A stretch of 64,000 nucleotides of DNA, from assembly GCF_019279795.1 (NCBI RefSeq), contig NC_056733.1:1114361182-1114425181 (forward strand). Reading direction: 5' to 3'. Of the stretch, positions 33,900-44,615 are shown in pieces (position 1 is the stretch's first letter; the number at the start of each line of letters is the position of its first letter). The translations under genes were made by a program, and so were the position numbers. Below the pieces are notes generated by a model, which was given only the letters and a program-made list of their open reading frames with translations, searched no databases and was not told where the DNA came from. This DNA is from Protopterus annectens. Lineage: Eukaryota > Chordata > Ceratodontiformes > Protopteridae.

Positions 33900-35042
33900 T
33901 AACAAAATCACTAAAACAACTGCTAAAATCAGGGGAAAAGCCTAGCAAAAAAAATGAATAGAAAGCAGACCCCCTTCAGCTCCAACTGCACTCACTTCAT
34001 GATGTTCGGAATGTTGCTAAACAAGCCTTCAGAAGACACAAATCTTTCCATTTTAAGACCAACCAAGCCCATCTAATTCACTCATAAAAATAGTTGTGTT
34101 GAGAATTCAGCTTACTCACAGGATGCAAAACCCTTGAAGTCCTCAATAATTAAGGCATTATAAAATGTATCAAAGAGAATCTATCTCCCACCAACTTCCT
34201 ACTAGAAAACACCCACCTACCATACACAATCTCCGCCAGCCCCACACTCATGTATCCCCCTTCCTCTCTAAATCCTCTTTCCCATTTTAAAAACATTAAA
34301 CTAAAAGACATTGAGTTCTTCCTCGATAACATCCAAACAGACATCCCCAGGGTAAGCCAGGCTTTTTCTCTGGCTCATCTACCACTGTAAAGAACACCTA
34401 GTCCAACCTCTCACTCACATCTTCAACCTTTGCACTACCACAATATCATGCCTAGCATTTAGAATACAGCCATCACTAAACCACTGCTTAAACAAGCTAA
34501 CCCCTCCAAAGATTATTACTTTCACCACATGCCATCATTCCCCACACTTAGTAAATTACTAGAAAAATTCTTCCACAATCATCTGTTTCGCTACAGCCAA
34601 TGATATTGCCTCCTCTCCCGCAAGCACCATGTAGTCTCCTCTGGTTGCAGCACCATGACAACTCTATGGACCCTCACAGATGACATCCTACTAAACACGA
34701 ACAAAAGTAACTTGACAGGAGTCCTTTTCATAGATCTAATCACAGCCATTGATCACCCCCCCCCTCCTTCTCATTACATCCACAGTGATACACTAACCTG
34801 GATTAAAAGTTTCATGGATGCACTTTAACATCAAAATAGCACATTCACATTTTGAAATAGCAAAACTCATCAAAGGAATCCTTCAAAGCTCCATCCTTTC
34901 CATTCTTCTCTTCTCAATTTTCTTCAACAAACTGCTCTAGACCCCCCCCCAAATTCCTGTTACTGCTATATACATACGACATGATCCTCTGCATATCCAG
35001 TCCATCTCTCTGTCCACAGTCCAAGCACAACTCCAAACTGAC
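33900..35042 (+). mobile_element. Decayed LINE, left half, interrupted by an LTR element
   Basis: Plus-strand remnants include the RT block VLFIDLITAIDHP (cf. FIDL-KAFD-V-H) near 34720-34760, and upstream LSKLLEKFFHNHLF-like wording from 'agtaaattactagaaaaattc'. Just before 35042 comes VQAQLQTD, which continues after the LTR element at 40869 as VHHIHNWLLQ-like sequence. The copy is heavily mutated (many stops). Clade is uncertain, L2/CR1-like by motif. Confidence 0.6.
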
Positions 35043-35300
35043 TGTAGATCATAGTGTGTGTGACACAATTAAGAAGCTTTCCAGTGAGTCAGCACATGCA
35101 TATAAGTACTGAGCACGTGCAAGCAAGAGTGCCATTTTGAGTGACCAACCAGAGTGAGAGCATGCAAGTATGTAGTCAGTCAGACAGTTCATTTAAGTTT
35201 AATGTTCCTGCCTTCCATCCTGATGTATTTAGATATAATAAACTACTTAAAACAACACCCAAGCTTCAATGTCTTCTTAATTCACATAAGAAGAGCAACA
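35043..35300 (+). repeat. 5' LTR (258 bp, internally deleted)
   Basis: It is homologous to the 3' LTR from 'gaagctttccagtgagtcag' to the end, but about 81 bp near the start are missing. In the 3' LTR that missing part lies between two copies of 'ttacctttaagaag', pointing to a deletion between short direct repeats. The substitutions between the LTRs suggest that the insertion is not recent. Confidence 0.85.
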
Positions 35301-35933
35301 TGGTGTCAGAATGGCATAAGTTGGAGGTATATATAGGAGTGGATCCTCCCTACTGCTCAAAAGATTCACAAAACAGGTCAGAAACAAATTCCAGGTACTA
35401 AAAGTTGCTTAAATTATTTATTTTGCTATAAATATAAAACAAAGCACTCAGAATGCTCAAAGCAAATTTCTTATTAAACAAAATGTCCAAAACTGCAACA
35501 TATTGATAAAAACATTCGAAATAATTACGAAAATGTTTGAAACAATATCCAAATTACATAAAATGTACAAAAAAGGGAAAGCAACTGTATTTTTTTTGCT
35601 ATGTACTACTTTTTTGTATTAACTAAAGCTACACAAAATATCCAAAGTGTGCAAAGTGTTTGCAAGTGTGTGCAGTATTAAAGTGCAGTTATTTTGCTAA
35701 GTAAATTTGTTTCAAATAATATTTCACAAAGTACAGTTATTTCAAGGCATATTTCACAGAGTGCAGTATTTCAAAGAGCTTATTGTGCATTTGAATATTA
35801 TTACAAGTACCTGGTGTGTGTGAATGTTTGTACATAATTACAAGGGCCAATTTTGCATTGTGCTTTGCTTTAATCTGTAGGCATGGCAGAAGGATTTCGC
35901 AGACCCCGCACTGCTTGTGTTTGATAACACTAT

Positions 35934-36215
35934 TTTATTTATTTATTTATCTATTTATTTATTTAACATTTGTTAACTGTGGAAAGTCCGACTTGGAACA
36001 AAGCCAATTTTCAGCAGCGGCCCAGGCAAGAAACGCTCCAGATGCATGCATTTCTAATGTGGGCGGAAAACAGAGCACCCGGAGGGAACCCAAATGAATG
36101 CAGGGAGGACGTACAGACTCAACACAGAAGGCACACCAGCTAAGAATCGAAGCAGAGAACCTCTTGCTGTGAGGCTGCAATGCTACCGCTGCACCAATGC
36201 TCTGTCCAATATTGC
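35934..36215 (-). mobile_element. tRNA-derived SINE with V-like body and LINE-type tail, inside the LTR element
   Basis: Read from 36215 on the minus strand: the A-box 'tggtgcagcggtagcattg', the B-box-like 'ggttctctgcttcgattct', a body with 'tacgtcctccctgcattc' and 'ccctccgggtgctctg', then the 3' tail 'agcgtttcttgcctgggcc', 'gactttccacagttaac' and an AAATA tail. This is the complete architecture of a tRNA-head SINE sharing its 3' tail with the L2/CR1-like LINEs in this window, which presumably supply the enzyme for its mobility. Confidence 0.85.
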
Positions 36216-36930
36216 AGAAAATTGGAGAGTGTTTGAGCAAGAATACAATATTTTCATACAGGCTGCTTTTCCTGACAAAGACGCATATGTACAAAGGCAT
36301 TTATTCTGCTTAATTTAACTGGTTCAGTGGCCATTGAAAGAGAGCATTTATTTGTGTATGCATCTGCTGTGTTTGCAGGTGAGGGGGAAAACTGCCATGT
36401 AGTGGTACCGGCTGAAACAAGGGAAGACCCCGAGTGAATTTAGAGAAATGTGTAACCCCTAAATGAATATTAGAATGGAAAGGCACTTATTTTACACAAG
36501 GGATCAAAAGCCTGGTGAAACTTTTGCAACATAAATAAACTGTCTTGAGAAATAAGGCTAAAACATGCAGATCTGGTGATTTGAGAGATGAATTGATAAA
36601 AGACAGGCTTGTGTGTGGTACTAATAATGACACAATGAGAAAGACTTTGCTTCCAGACAGTGATTTAACATTAAATAACGCCATTGAGATTTGTCAGATG
36701 TACAAGCTTACAAAAAGGCACACATGTATGCTTACAAAGGAGAATAGCTGTGGAAGGTACAGAGACAAAACTCATGTTGATAGTATGTAGCACATGGTTA
36801 AAAGAAACAGACCCAAGAGCATGGCAACTACTGCAAGTCCTGTAACAGTCCCTGGGAAACCCCGAGTCTTTCCAGCAAATTTCAGAGGGTATTCAGTGAA
36901 GCATAAGGGTAAGTCAGCAAGTCAAAACAT
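36216..36930 (+). pseudogene. LTR element gag region, degraded
   Basis: The translation is broken by many stops, but it reads NIAENWRVFEQEYNIFIQAA (36210 onwards) and then KTLLPDSDLTLNNAIEICQM with DELIKDRLVCG (frame 36545-36790), matching capsid-type gag sequences of Ty3/Gypsy elements (D-x-L-I-x-D-x-L-V-x-G, then L-T-L-x-A-I-x-x-C). No intact gag remains. Confidence 0.65.
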
Positions 36931-37803
36931 GTGCCCCCACCCAGCTTCATAGTCATCCGTCATAATTGCTGTGGAAATCATGAACCCAAAAGAGAAAAGT
37001 GTTTAGCTTTTGGTCAGCAGTGTCATTCTTGCAATAAGTGGAATAATTTCAAAAGTTTTTATAAATCAAACAAGGCACATTCTTTTATTAAAAGAGAAAA
37101 TTCCAAGAGGCAAGTTAATCAATTAGAAAGCTACAGCCCTACTTTTTATGTTAATGGTTTGTCTGCACTTGATGAAACAGTCAATGCAGTAGATTTGTGG
37201 GCAAAGAATGAAATCTTTTGTACTGTTTGGATTAATGGGAGTCCTGTAGAGCTCAGAGTAGATACTGGGTCAAAGTGCAATGTTATGTCTGCAGAAATGT
37301 TTGCTAGAGTAAGAGCTGCAGAACAACTTGATTTGGCAAAGTATGTGAAACTTGTTGCTTATGGTGATAAAGAGATTCAAACCAAAGGCTCAGTAATGCT
37401 TTCATGTTACTCTGCTGGGAACAGCTATGACTTGCAATTTTTCATAGTCAAGAGACACGTGCAGTCATTATTAGGCCTTAGAGACAGTTTAAAATCGGCA
37501 CTGCTTTCATTTAATAAAGAAGTCCACCATGTAAGCCTGCATGACAACAGTTCAAATTTCACCCAAACTATTTTTTCTGAGTATGCTGATATTTTTGCAG
37601 ACAAACTAGGCAAACTACCAGTTGTGTACTCTATGAAGTTAGACCCAGAGGTCAGTACAGTTATCAGACCAGCACAGAAAGATCCAGTAGCTATGCAGAA
37701 CAGAGTCAAAACCGAGCTAAATAAAATGGAGCAGCCGAGAGTAATTTGCCCAGTAGAAGAACCTAATGAATGGGTATCCTCCATGGTAGTAGCTCGCTCA
37801 TAA
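36931..37803 (+). pseudogene. LTR element gag nucleocapsid, protease and start of RT
   Basis: The 290-codon open frame contains NCCGNHEPKREKCLAFGQQC (a knuckle with C-x2-NH-like spacing; residues about 11-30), then CTVWINGSPVELRVDTGSKC with the aspartic protease D-T-G motif (residues about 98-117), IFADKLGKLPVVYSMKLDPE (the RT N-terminal approach) and CPVEEPNEWVSSMVVARS, where it stops. The protease would cut gag-pol. The next RT blocks lie in other frames downstream. It is the best preserved frame of the element. Confidence 0.82.
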
Positions 37804-39000
37804 GAAAAGCTCAGATGATATCAGAATAAGTATTGATCGAAAGATCTGAACAAAGCATTGAAAAGACCTGATCACCTAATGCCCACAGACAAAGAGGTTG
37901 CTGCCCTCGTGCCAAACGCCACTGGTTTTTTTTCCTGTCTTAGATGTAAAGAGTTCATTTTGGCAAATTTTGTTTGACCAAAAATCTTCATTATTAACCA
38001 CATTTGGTACACCGTTTGGAAGATACAGATTTCTTAGAATGCCATTTGAGATAAATTCTGCCAGTGAAGTCCTTCAGCATGCGATGGAGCAAATTTTTTA
38101 GGCTATCCATGTGCTATTATAGTAGATGATATTCTAGTAGGAGGCAATGGTGAAGTCAAACATGATAGAAACCTCAAGAAAGTTCTAGAAAGAATATGTG
38201 AAGTGAATCTTAAGCAGAATCCTCAGAAGTGCAAATTCAGGCTACAGGAAGTTACTTATGTTGGTCACTTGTTTACCAGTTCAGGCATCTGACCAGATCC
38301 TTCCAAGCAAAAGCAATTCTCGAGATACCAGCTCCAGACAAAGTCTAAGCCCTACAAAGTTTTCTTGGCATGTGTTCGAGACTGACCTACTTCCCAACCT
38401 AACTTCCAGTACTGTCATTACTAAGTTGAAGCAACATTTTTCTGTCTGTCATAGTCCACACAGAGTTATTTCTGACAACTATCTAGGCAAGTTCATTCCA
38501 AATTTAACCCAACTTTCAGCACCACTCAGAGAGCTGACACACAGAGACGTAATTTAGTCATGGTCAGAACAGCACCAAAGAGTATTTGATGCCCTGAAGC
38601 AGAAAATTGCCAACCTACCTGCTATCAGCTACTATGATATTCACAAACCAGTTACTCTTTCCTGTGATGCTTCTGAATTTGGTCTAGGTGCAGTCATTCT
38701 TCAAAAAGGTAAGACATTAGCCTATGCATTAAGAACTCTTACCCAGACTGAGATGTAGTATGCCCAGATTGAGAAAGAGCTTTTGGCAATTGTGCTTGCA
38801 TGTTCGAAGTTCCATGATTATATTTATGGTTGACCTATCCAGATCAAAACTAATCACCAACCTCTAGTTACTGTTTTGAGAAAGCCTATGAATACAGCTC
38901 CAGCTAGATCGCAACATATGATGCTCGAATTGCAGAAGTACAAGTTCAATCTTGTTTACACCAGAGGCAAACTTCTTTATCTTGCTGATACTTTATCCAG
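37804..39000 (+). pseudogene. LTR element reverse transcriptase and RNase H, broken
   Basis: Frame 37898-38101 and neighbours contain PVLDVKSSFWQILFD (catalytic D; VLD-K-x-F-W-Q), LLTTFGTPFGRYRFLRMPF, AIIVDDILVGG (catalytic VDD) and NPQKCKFRLQEVTYVGHL. The RNase H follows with TLSCDASEFGLGAVILQKGK (D of the active site) and AQIEKELLAIVLAC (the E). The order is conserved and catalytic residues are still visible, but at least six stops or frameshifts break it. A 106-bp piece copied from the integrase region lies at 38374-38479. Confidence 0.82.
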
Positions 39001-40423
39001 ATCACCCAGAAAAAAACACAGAACAGCACAACAATGAGCAAGTTGATTTTGAGGTCATGGAAGTGAGAAATTTTTCTTCCACATGTCTTGATGAGCTTAG
39101 AACTCACACAGCTTCAGATCCAATTCTCCAGAAGCTAGACCTCTTTATCAATCATGGATGGCCTTCAAAGCAATCTTGCGTACCAGTAGAAGTGCAACCT
39201 CATTTTCCATACAAAGATGAGATTTTGTCAGACAGTGGTATCATCCTGAAAGGTCCTAAAGTGATTGTTCCAAATCCTTACAACAAAAAAATATTAAGAT
39301 CTTGCATTGTGGCCACCCAGGAGCTGATTCTACCAAAAGAAGGGTGAGAGGTCTACTATTTTTGCCTTCTATGCCAAGAGATATCGAGAAAGTACTTTCA
39401 TTTTGTTCAGTGTGTATTAGTACAAAGTCGCATCAACAAAAAGAACCACTTCAGTTAAGTCAGATTCCTGAACTACCTTGGTCAATAGTAGCCACAGATA
39501 TCTTTGAGTGGAACATTCAACATTATATGGTGTTATAGACTTTTATTCAAATTGGTTCGATACTGACCTACTTCCCAACCTAACTTCCAGTACTGTCATT
39601 ACTAAGTTATAGCAACATTTTTCTCTCCATGATATTCCGCAGTTATTCCTGACAATGGTGCACAGTTTACTAGTCAACAGTTCAAGAAATGTGCAGAAGA
39701 GTAGGACTTTGTTCATATTCCGAGTAGTCCTGAATACCCTCAGTCAAACAGCTTGGCTGAACATACAGTTCAAAGTGCAAAACAGCTGTTACAGAAATCC
39801 AGACATGACAATACCAATGTTTTTCAAAACTTGTTAAATCTCAGAAACATTCCTTGTGATAATCATCTTGGTTCACCTGCCCAGAGACTTATGTTGAGAC
39901 AAACCAGAAGCACACTACCAATCAGCAGTAATTTATGGGTTCCATGTGCTAAAAACAACAAAGGAGTAACAGCCCAACTGTTGAAAAAGAATTTGTCCCA
40001 TAGGTCTTACTACAATAAAACCAGCAAACTGCTCTGTTCTTTAAAAAGAGGATAGTGAGGATGCAGAAGTCAGAAGGTTTTGATCACATCAGGTTTGTGA
40101 AAAGTTTGTGTCAAGAGATGAGATTGTACATTGTGGAATCACAAGGAATGGAATTCAGATGAAATCGGAAGCATTTGTTACCAATGACCAAACCAGTGTT
40201 AAGCATCTTGCCTGTGACAACGATTCTAGTTCTCAGAGTGATTTATCCAATGTTCCTGTTCGAGGACATTCCATCAGCAATCCCTGTTCCTGAGAAAATC
40301 CCTGAGTCTCCTCAAGCAGAACATTCCACAGTGACTGTTCCTGTTGCTAAACCCAGTTCTAACTATTATGTCACGAGATCAGGTCGCATCTTGGAACCTA
40401 CTTCCAGATACACGGCAGCCTGA
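38952..40423 (+). pseudogene. LTR element integrase and C-terminal region, broken
   Basis: Frames 38952-39347 and 39302-39538 include HCGHPGADSTKRRVRGLLFL and CSVCISTKSHQQKEPL (HHCC-like zinc domain, H...H...C-x2-C) and LPWSIVATDIFEWNIQHYMV (first catalytic Asp of D-D-E). Further parts are DFYSNWFDTDLLP (39541), the segment from 'tcctgacaatggtgcacag' (second Asp with N-G), and NSLAEHTVQSAKQLL (catalytic Glu). The tail includes SYYNKTSK and SNYYVTRSGRILEP. Frames alternate, so no intact integrase remains. Confidence 0.8.
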
Positions 40424-40517
40424 CCATGACTATTGTTTTTCTTCATTAGTGTCTGTATAATTGCATGTCTACTGAAATGTCATTGTTTATATGAGACAGC
40501 TCAATAAAGAGGGAGGA

Positions 40518-40868
40518 TGTAGATCTGTGTGTGTGAGTTACCTTTAAGAAGAAAAGACAAAAAGTAGCTAGCCAAACTGTTGATTGTTAATTCCTGGCTT
40601 CATGGTTCATTTGGTATATTACCTTTAAGAAGCTTTCCAGTGAGTCAGCACCTGTATGTAAGTACTGAGCATGTGCAAGCAAGAGTGCCATTTTGAGTTA
40701 GCAGCCAGAGTGTGTGCGTGCAAGTATGTAGTCAGTCAGTCAATTAGTTAGATAGTTTGTTTAAGTTCAATATTCCTGCCATCCATCCTGGTGTATTTGT
40801 ATATGATAAACTACTTAAATGAACACCCAAGCCTCAACGTTTTCTTAACGCACATAAGAAGAGTGACA
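40518..40868 (+). repeat. 3' LTR (351 bp)
   Basis: It begins TGTAGATCTG after the polypurine tract and ends 'aagaagagtgaca'. It holds two copies of 'ttacctttaagaag' 81 bp apart (40538 and 40619), the interval missing from the 5' LTR. A 'tatgataaactacttaaat' region near the end matches the 5' LTR and could contain the processing signals, although no clean AATAAA was seen. Confidence 0.87.
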
Positions 40869-41563
40869 CTAACGTCCATCACATTCACAACTGACTCCTA
40901 CAACACAAGCTTCTGTTAAACTCGGTTATAACTATAATGCTTTTGGCACCCCAATAAAGCTTTCTAACTACCAAAAAGACCTCCCTGTTACAGACTTAAA
41001 TTCTTCCATGATTGAAGCCACAACCACCCTTAAGTATCCAGGGCTGTGGATAGACCAATCACTGAACTTTCACCACCAGAAAGAATAAATAAATAAATAA
41101 ATAAATAAAGCCAAAATAAACTACCGCTCTGACCAGAAAAAAATCTCACCATTCCCCTCCTCATCTGCCAGAGACACTACTGGTGAAGGAATACTACTTG
41201 CCCAAGTAGAATATGGCCTGCTCATGTTTGCATCAGCCTCTAAGCAGAATACCAATGCCCTTCAAAGCCTCTCCAATTCCATTTGTCCCTTCCTCATAGA
41301 AAAAGCAAAATGGATGTCCATTAAACAAAGATCCAATCTCGTTCAAGGTATACAACTTCTCAAGCTACCCTGCCTTGACATCTTTTCTTGTCTAGCAGCC
41401 AAACATCATGAAAAGACATACACTTCCAGCTTTCACCATCCACTTGCCACAAAGAGAGCATTCCTACAATCTATCAATCATGTCTTTTCCTCTCTGCTCA
41501 TACACTCTAGCAGCCCTTCCCTCCTCATATAATGAAAACCTATATGTTCATGTGGGTTTTTTC
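40869..41563 (+). mobile_element. Decayed LINE, right half (continues 33900-35042)
   Basis: The sequence picks up at CTAACGTCCATCAC with a post-YADD region (LLLNSVITIMLLAPQ..., LPVTDLNSSMIE, TTTLKYPGLWIDQSLNF) and the C-terminal frame 41224-41532 (SNSICPFLIEKAKWMSIKQR, LLKLPCLDIFSCLAAKHH). The block L-x-Y-x-G-x-W-I-D matches the LGV-ID block of other LINEs. A (AATA)n stretch sits at about 41084-41110. The copy is ended by foldback element E3. Confidence 0.62.
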
Positions 41564-41756
41564 AGGTCTATGTTATCAAAAACAAAAAAACGCAAATGGC
41601 TAAATACTGAACATGAAACATTGAAAGGTAAAATTAGCGAGCAACTACTTCAATGAAAATAAATTCATTAAATGGCCATAGCTGGCCAACATCACAAATA
41701 CAACCAACCAAGGTGGGGAGGGGCTGCACCTCCCACATACCCCCTACACATATATG

Positions 41757-41807
<51 letters not shown>

Positions 41808-42030
41808 CAACTCCGAGATTGCACTGCAATGGGGAATAAGGCAAATGTAAGAGGTTTCCCTTCACTTACCTTATGTGTGGTGTTAATTCCTAGCTATTGG
41901 CTAACTATGGCCATTCTATGAAGTTTATTTTTCCTTAGAAGTAGTTGTTCGCTAATTTTGTCTTTCAATGTTTAACGTTCAGTATTAAGCCGCTCACATT
42001 TTTTTGTTTTTGATAGCCAAACATAGACCT
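41564..42030. mobile_element. Foldback/MITE element E3, about 130-bp inverted arms
   Basis: The left arm from 'aggtctatgttatcaaaaac' and the right arm ending '...gccaaacatagacct' are inverted copies over about 130 bp ('tactgaac', 'attgaaag', 'aaaattagcgag' and 'caactacttc' are all matched). The centre holds a G-rich block (ggtggggaggggctgc), (TA)n/(CA)n, then in reverse orientation the shared core 'aactccgagattgcact'. The ends are T-rich rather than (TA)n. No coding capacity. It is inserted at the end of the decayed LINE. Confidence 0.85.
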
Positions 42031-42034
42031 GTTT

Positions 42035-42238
42035 TTTTCTGGGTGCTTTGGTTTCCTTCCACATTTCAAAGACATGCAGTAAGGCAGATCTGTGACTCTA
42101 AAGTGCCCATAGGTATGAGTGTATATGTGTATGATGTGGATAAAAGACCTGGCAACTTACTTCCACTTCCCACTTTGCCTTGAAAACTGTGGGTAGAGGT
42201 GGCTGTCCACAGGGTAATTTTAAGAGTTAGTGAACTTC
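42035..42238 (+). mobile_element. SINE fragment, V-type body
   Basis: The sequence 'tgggtgctttggtttcc', 'ttccacatttcaaagacatgc', then 'ctgtgactctaaagtgccc' is the conserved body of fish V-type SINEs. The tRNA head is missing, so the copy was truncated by, or recombined with, element E3 directly to its left. Confidence 0.65.
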
Positions 42239-42499
42239 AGATAAGGACTTTTCTTCCAGCTTCACCACCCAAGTAAATGCACCTGCTCCCATACAAAGCA
42301 TATCAACTAAAGCCCATGCCACATCTACACTATTCACAACACCCTCAACTCTCTCCCCAGTCGCCTCATCACTACTCAGTTGTTTCAACACAATTCATCT
42401 CTATTCTATGGGAATCCATATAAAAGCCACATTGCATTGCTAAGACCTGCTCTTTATCTCTTTCCACTCATACCTAAAACTCAGGCCCTCTGGAATCCA
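42239..42499 (+). other. Possible LINE C-terminal fragment
   Basis: A stretch with 'cttcaccacccaagtaaatgc' resembles the LINE C-terminal stretch near 41430 and is followed by Pro/Thr/His-rich translation without a closed frame. It may be a continuation of the decayed LINE beyond the E3 and SINE insertions, but alignment by eye is weak. Confidence 0.3.
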
Positions 42500-43860
42500 A
42501 AGTTAACCGTAGCCTCCAAATAGGGTTCATGCCTCATGAATGGAGAACAGCAGCCATCATCCTTCTGCACAAAGGCGGGCCATTACATACCTTGGAAACT
42601 ACAAACCCATAAGTCTCATTCGCCTCATATGCAAAGCCATGAAAACAATTATCATGGGAATGATCAATAATGACATAGCTGCACCTCTACAAAGAGGTCA
42701 GTCACGAGTGGAGTCCCACAGGGATCGGACCTGGGATGGCTCCTTTTTGGCATTTACCACTCCGAAGTCAAGGGACTTTGCGAGTGATAGCAAATTAGGA
42801 GCAGTCATAGAATCCCCCACCAACACTAATGTTTTCCAGTAAGGGCTGACACAGACAGATAACTGGTATCATAACCATGGGCTAAAACTAAATGGCAAGA
42901 AATGCATAATAGTATTCTTCAGAAAGTTAGCACACCCCTAAGAGTTGACCCAGTAGTCAGGGATTTGGGGACACATGTACACAGTAATCTAGCCTTTGAC
43001 CATTATGTGTCTACAGTAGTGAGGGAATCATTCTATGTTGTGTAACTTATAAACAAAGGCATGGCATCTTCTTCCAAGGAGGTCATTGGCTCACAGTATT
43101 CAGCATACAATACCTCCTTTGATGTGTATCTAACCAGGCACATCCAACAATTGAAACATCCACAGAGGTTCCTCACTAAAAGAATATAGGGTGTAAGTAA
43201 TACGTCTTAGGCAAACCACCTCGAAGCCTTATCCCTGTATTCTGTCTGCTACAGCCTGTTTCAGGGGAGATCTATGCCTGGCATACAAGACATTGTCTGA
43301 CCTCACCATGATGGGCCTCCTGCATATCTGCAAAACAAACAGCATGAGAATTACCCATTCTAAAGACTTAAATTTCACCCGTGATATAAATAGGACATGC
43401 TTGATAGATAGGTATGTATCCCAGAGACTACCCTTTCTCTGGAGCGGGTTCCTCATCCATGTGAAGCAGAGTTCCTCCTTAACCCAATTCAAGTGTAACT
43501 TAGACAATTGCATGGTGAGCAGGAAATTCATCCTTGGATTGGTGCCTGTGTCTGTAATGGACACAGGTACTCTGTAAATGCTTCATCTGTTAGGTCCCTG
43601 ACTATAAATGTTTCATCTCTCAAGCCCCATCTTACACTTATCAAGGGTAACAGAACTTGCCAGACATTTGGGATGCATAGCTAGGTTTAAAAAAGCCCCA
43701 GTGGTTGTTAGCCTAATACACACCTATGAACATATGAGCGTACCTGACCTAGTGCAACATCTTCCAATGGGCATTAGACTTGAACTGCACTGCAGAGGTC
43801 TGAACAGTCAAGAAGCAAAGGTGAGGTTATTTTTAAACTGCAGTACATTTCCTTAACAGT
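42500..43860 (+). mobile_element. CR1-like LINE copy, plus strand, internally deleted
   Basis: It is homologous to the minus-strand copy at 46885-49150. The RT start 'gcctcatgaatggag' (FMPHEWR) is followed by YLGNYKPISLIRLICKAMKT (frame 42540-42842), then skips the palm region to the SKLGAVIESPTNTNVFQ block, so about 430 bp are missing relative to the other copy. Later blocks (RVDPVVRDLGTH-like, RGDLCLAYKTLSD-like, FKCNLDNCMVS) and a 3'UTR to about 43860 follow in several frames. A nonfunctional copy. Confidence 0.75.
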
Positions 43861-43865
43861 AAGTG

Positions 43866-43868
<3 letters not shown>

Positions 43869-43935
<67 letters not shown>
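43869..43935. repeat. (AT)n microsatellite
   Basis: A TA run abutting the GGGTCTA end of E4. Confidence 0.97.
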
Positions 43936-43939
<4 letters not shown>

Positions 43940-44535
43940 CTATATTAGTACATCGAAATTTCACTATTTCAAATGTTCTAATATGACCCCTATTCAGCGA
44001 ATGCTGAAAATAGCGAAATGACAGAAAAACAATTTTTTTCCTAGGGAAAGAATTCGGTTGTCCATTTCTGTCGTTTCACTATTTCCAGCACTGTGGTGGA
44101 AAGTTACGGGCCGGGTTCAGGTAAGTGTGCGATTGGGTGCTGGTTAGGTGAGCTAGGGTTAGGGCGTGGGTTAGGTATGTGTGCGATTGTGTGGCTGTGA
44201 GGGTTAGGGCGGGTTAGGTGAGTTAGGGTTAGGGCGCAGGTGAGGTGAGTGTGCGATAGTGACGGACCTTAGGGTTAGGGTTTGGGTTAAGGTAAGTGGA
44301 TAGTTAATGGTGTTTGTACAGTTTAGTGTAAGGTTAGCTGTAAGATTTTAGGTGTATGTGTGTGGATTGCTGTTTGTTTGGTGTGCTTGTGTTCTGTGTA
44401 TGTGTTTCAGAACAGCAAATTTTTTCCCTAGGAAAGAATTTGCTGTTCTGCATGTTCGATGTTGTCAGCGTTTGCTGAATAGGGGTCGATATTAGAACAT
44501 TCGAAATTGTGAAATTTCGATGTTCTAATATAGAC

Positions 44536-44537
<2 letters not shown>
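43936..44537. mobile_element. Foldback/MITE element E4, about 80-bp nested inverted arms, flanked by (TA)n
   Basis: The left arm 'gggtctatattagtacatcg', 'aaatttcactatttc', 'cctattcagcgaatgctg' is matched by the reverse complement of the right arm ('cagcgtttgctgaatagg', 'tgaaatttcgatgttctaat', 'atagaccc'). Each arm is itself a hairpin, because its outer 'tctatattaga-acat' pairs with an inner 'atgttctaatat'. Both flanks are (TA)n. The centre (about 44140-44300) has repeated TTAGGG-type motifs and no coding frame. The common core seen in E1, E2, E3, E5 and E6 is not recognised. Confidence 0.88.
44140..44300 (+). repeat. TTAGGG-rich internal segment of E4
   Basis: Repeats of 'ttagggttagggcg', 'ggttaggtgagttaggg' and 'cttagggttagggtttggg' occur every 40-70 bp within this short segment. 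The spacing is irregular, so it is not a telomere array. Confidence 0.75.
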
Positions 44538-44606
<69 letters not shown>

Positions 44607-44615
44607 TATATATAT
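44538..44615. repeat. (TA)n with (CA)n interruption
   Basis: TA run, short ACACAC segment at 44596-44606, then TA again. It separates foldback elements E4 and E5. Confidence 0.95.

Larger units (their letters stand above)
35043..40868 (+). mobile_element. Ty3/Gypsy-type LTR retrotransposon, inserted in a LINE
   Basis: The LTRs begin TGTAGATC and end ...GAACA/GACA-like (5' LTR 35043-35300; 3' LTR 40518-40868). The five bases outside the ends, CTGAC and CTAAC, look like a 5-bp target duplication with one change. The polypurine tract AAAGAGGGAGGA (40506-40517) directly precedes the 3' LTR. After the 5' LTR comes TGGTGTCAGAATGGC, a plausible primer-binding site. The order is gag zinc knuckle, protease (VDTGS), RT, RNase H, integrase, which is Ty3/Gypsy order (integrase last). 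All parts carry stops and frameshifts. A SINE sits in its 5' part. Confidence 0.88.

Noticed and set aside
35043-40868. Infectious-type retrovirus
   Set aside because: Integrase is last, no envelope-like region was seen after it, and the coding parts are broken. It fits an ordinary Ty3/Gypsy element.
44140-44300. Telomere or interstitial telomeric array
   Set aside because: The TTAGGG words are irregularly spaced and confined to the inside of foldback element E4.
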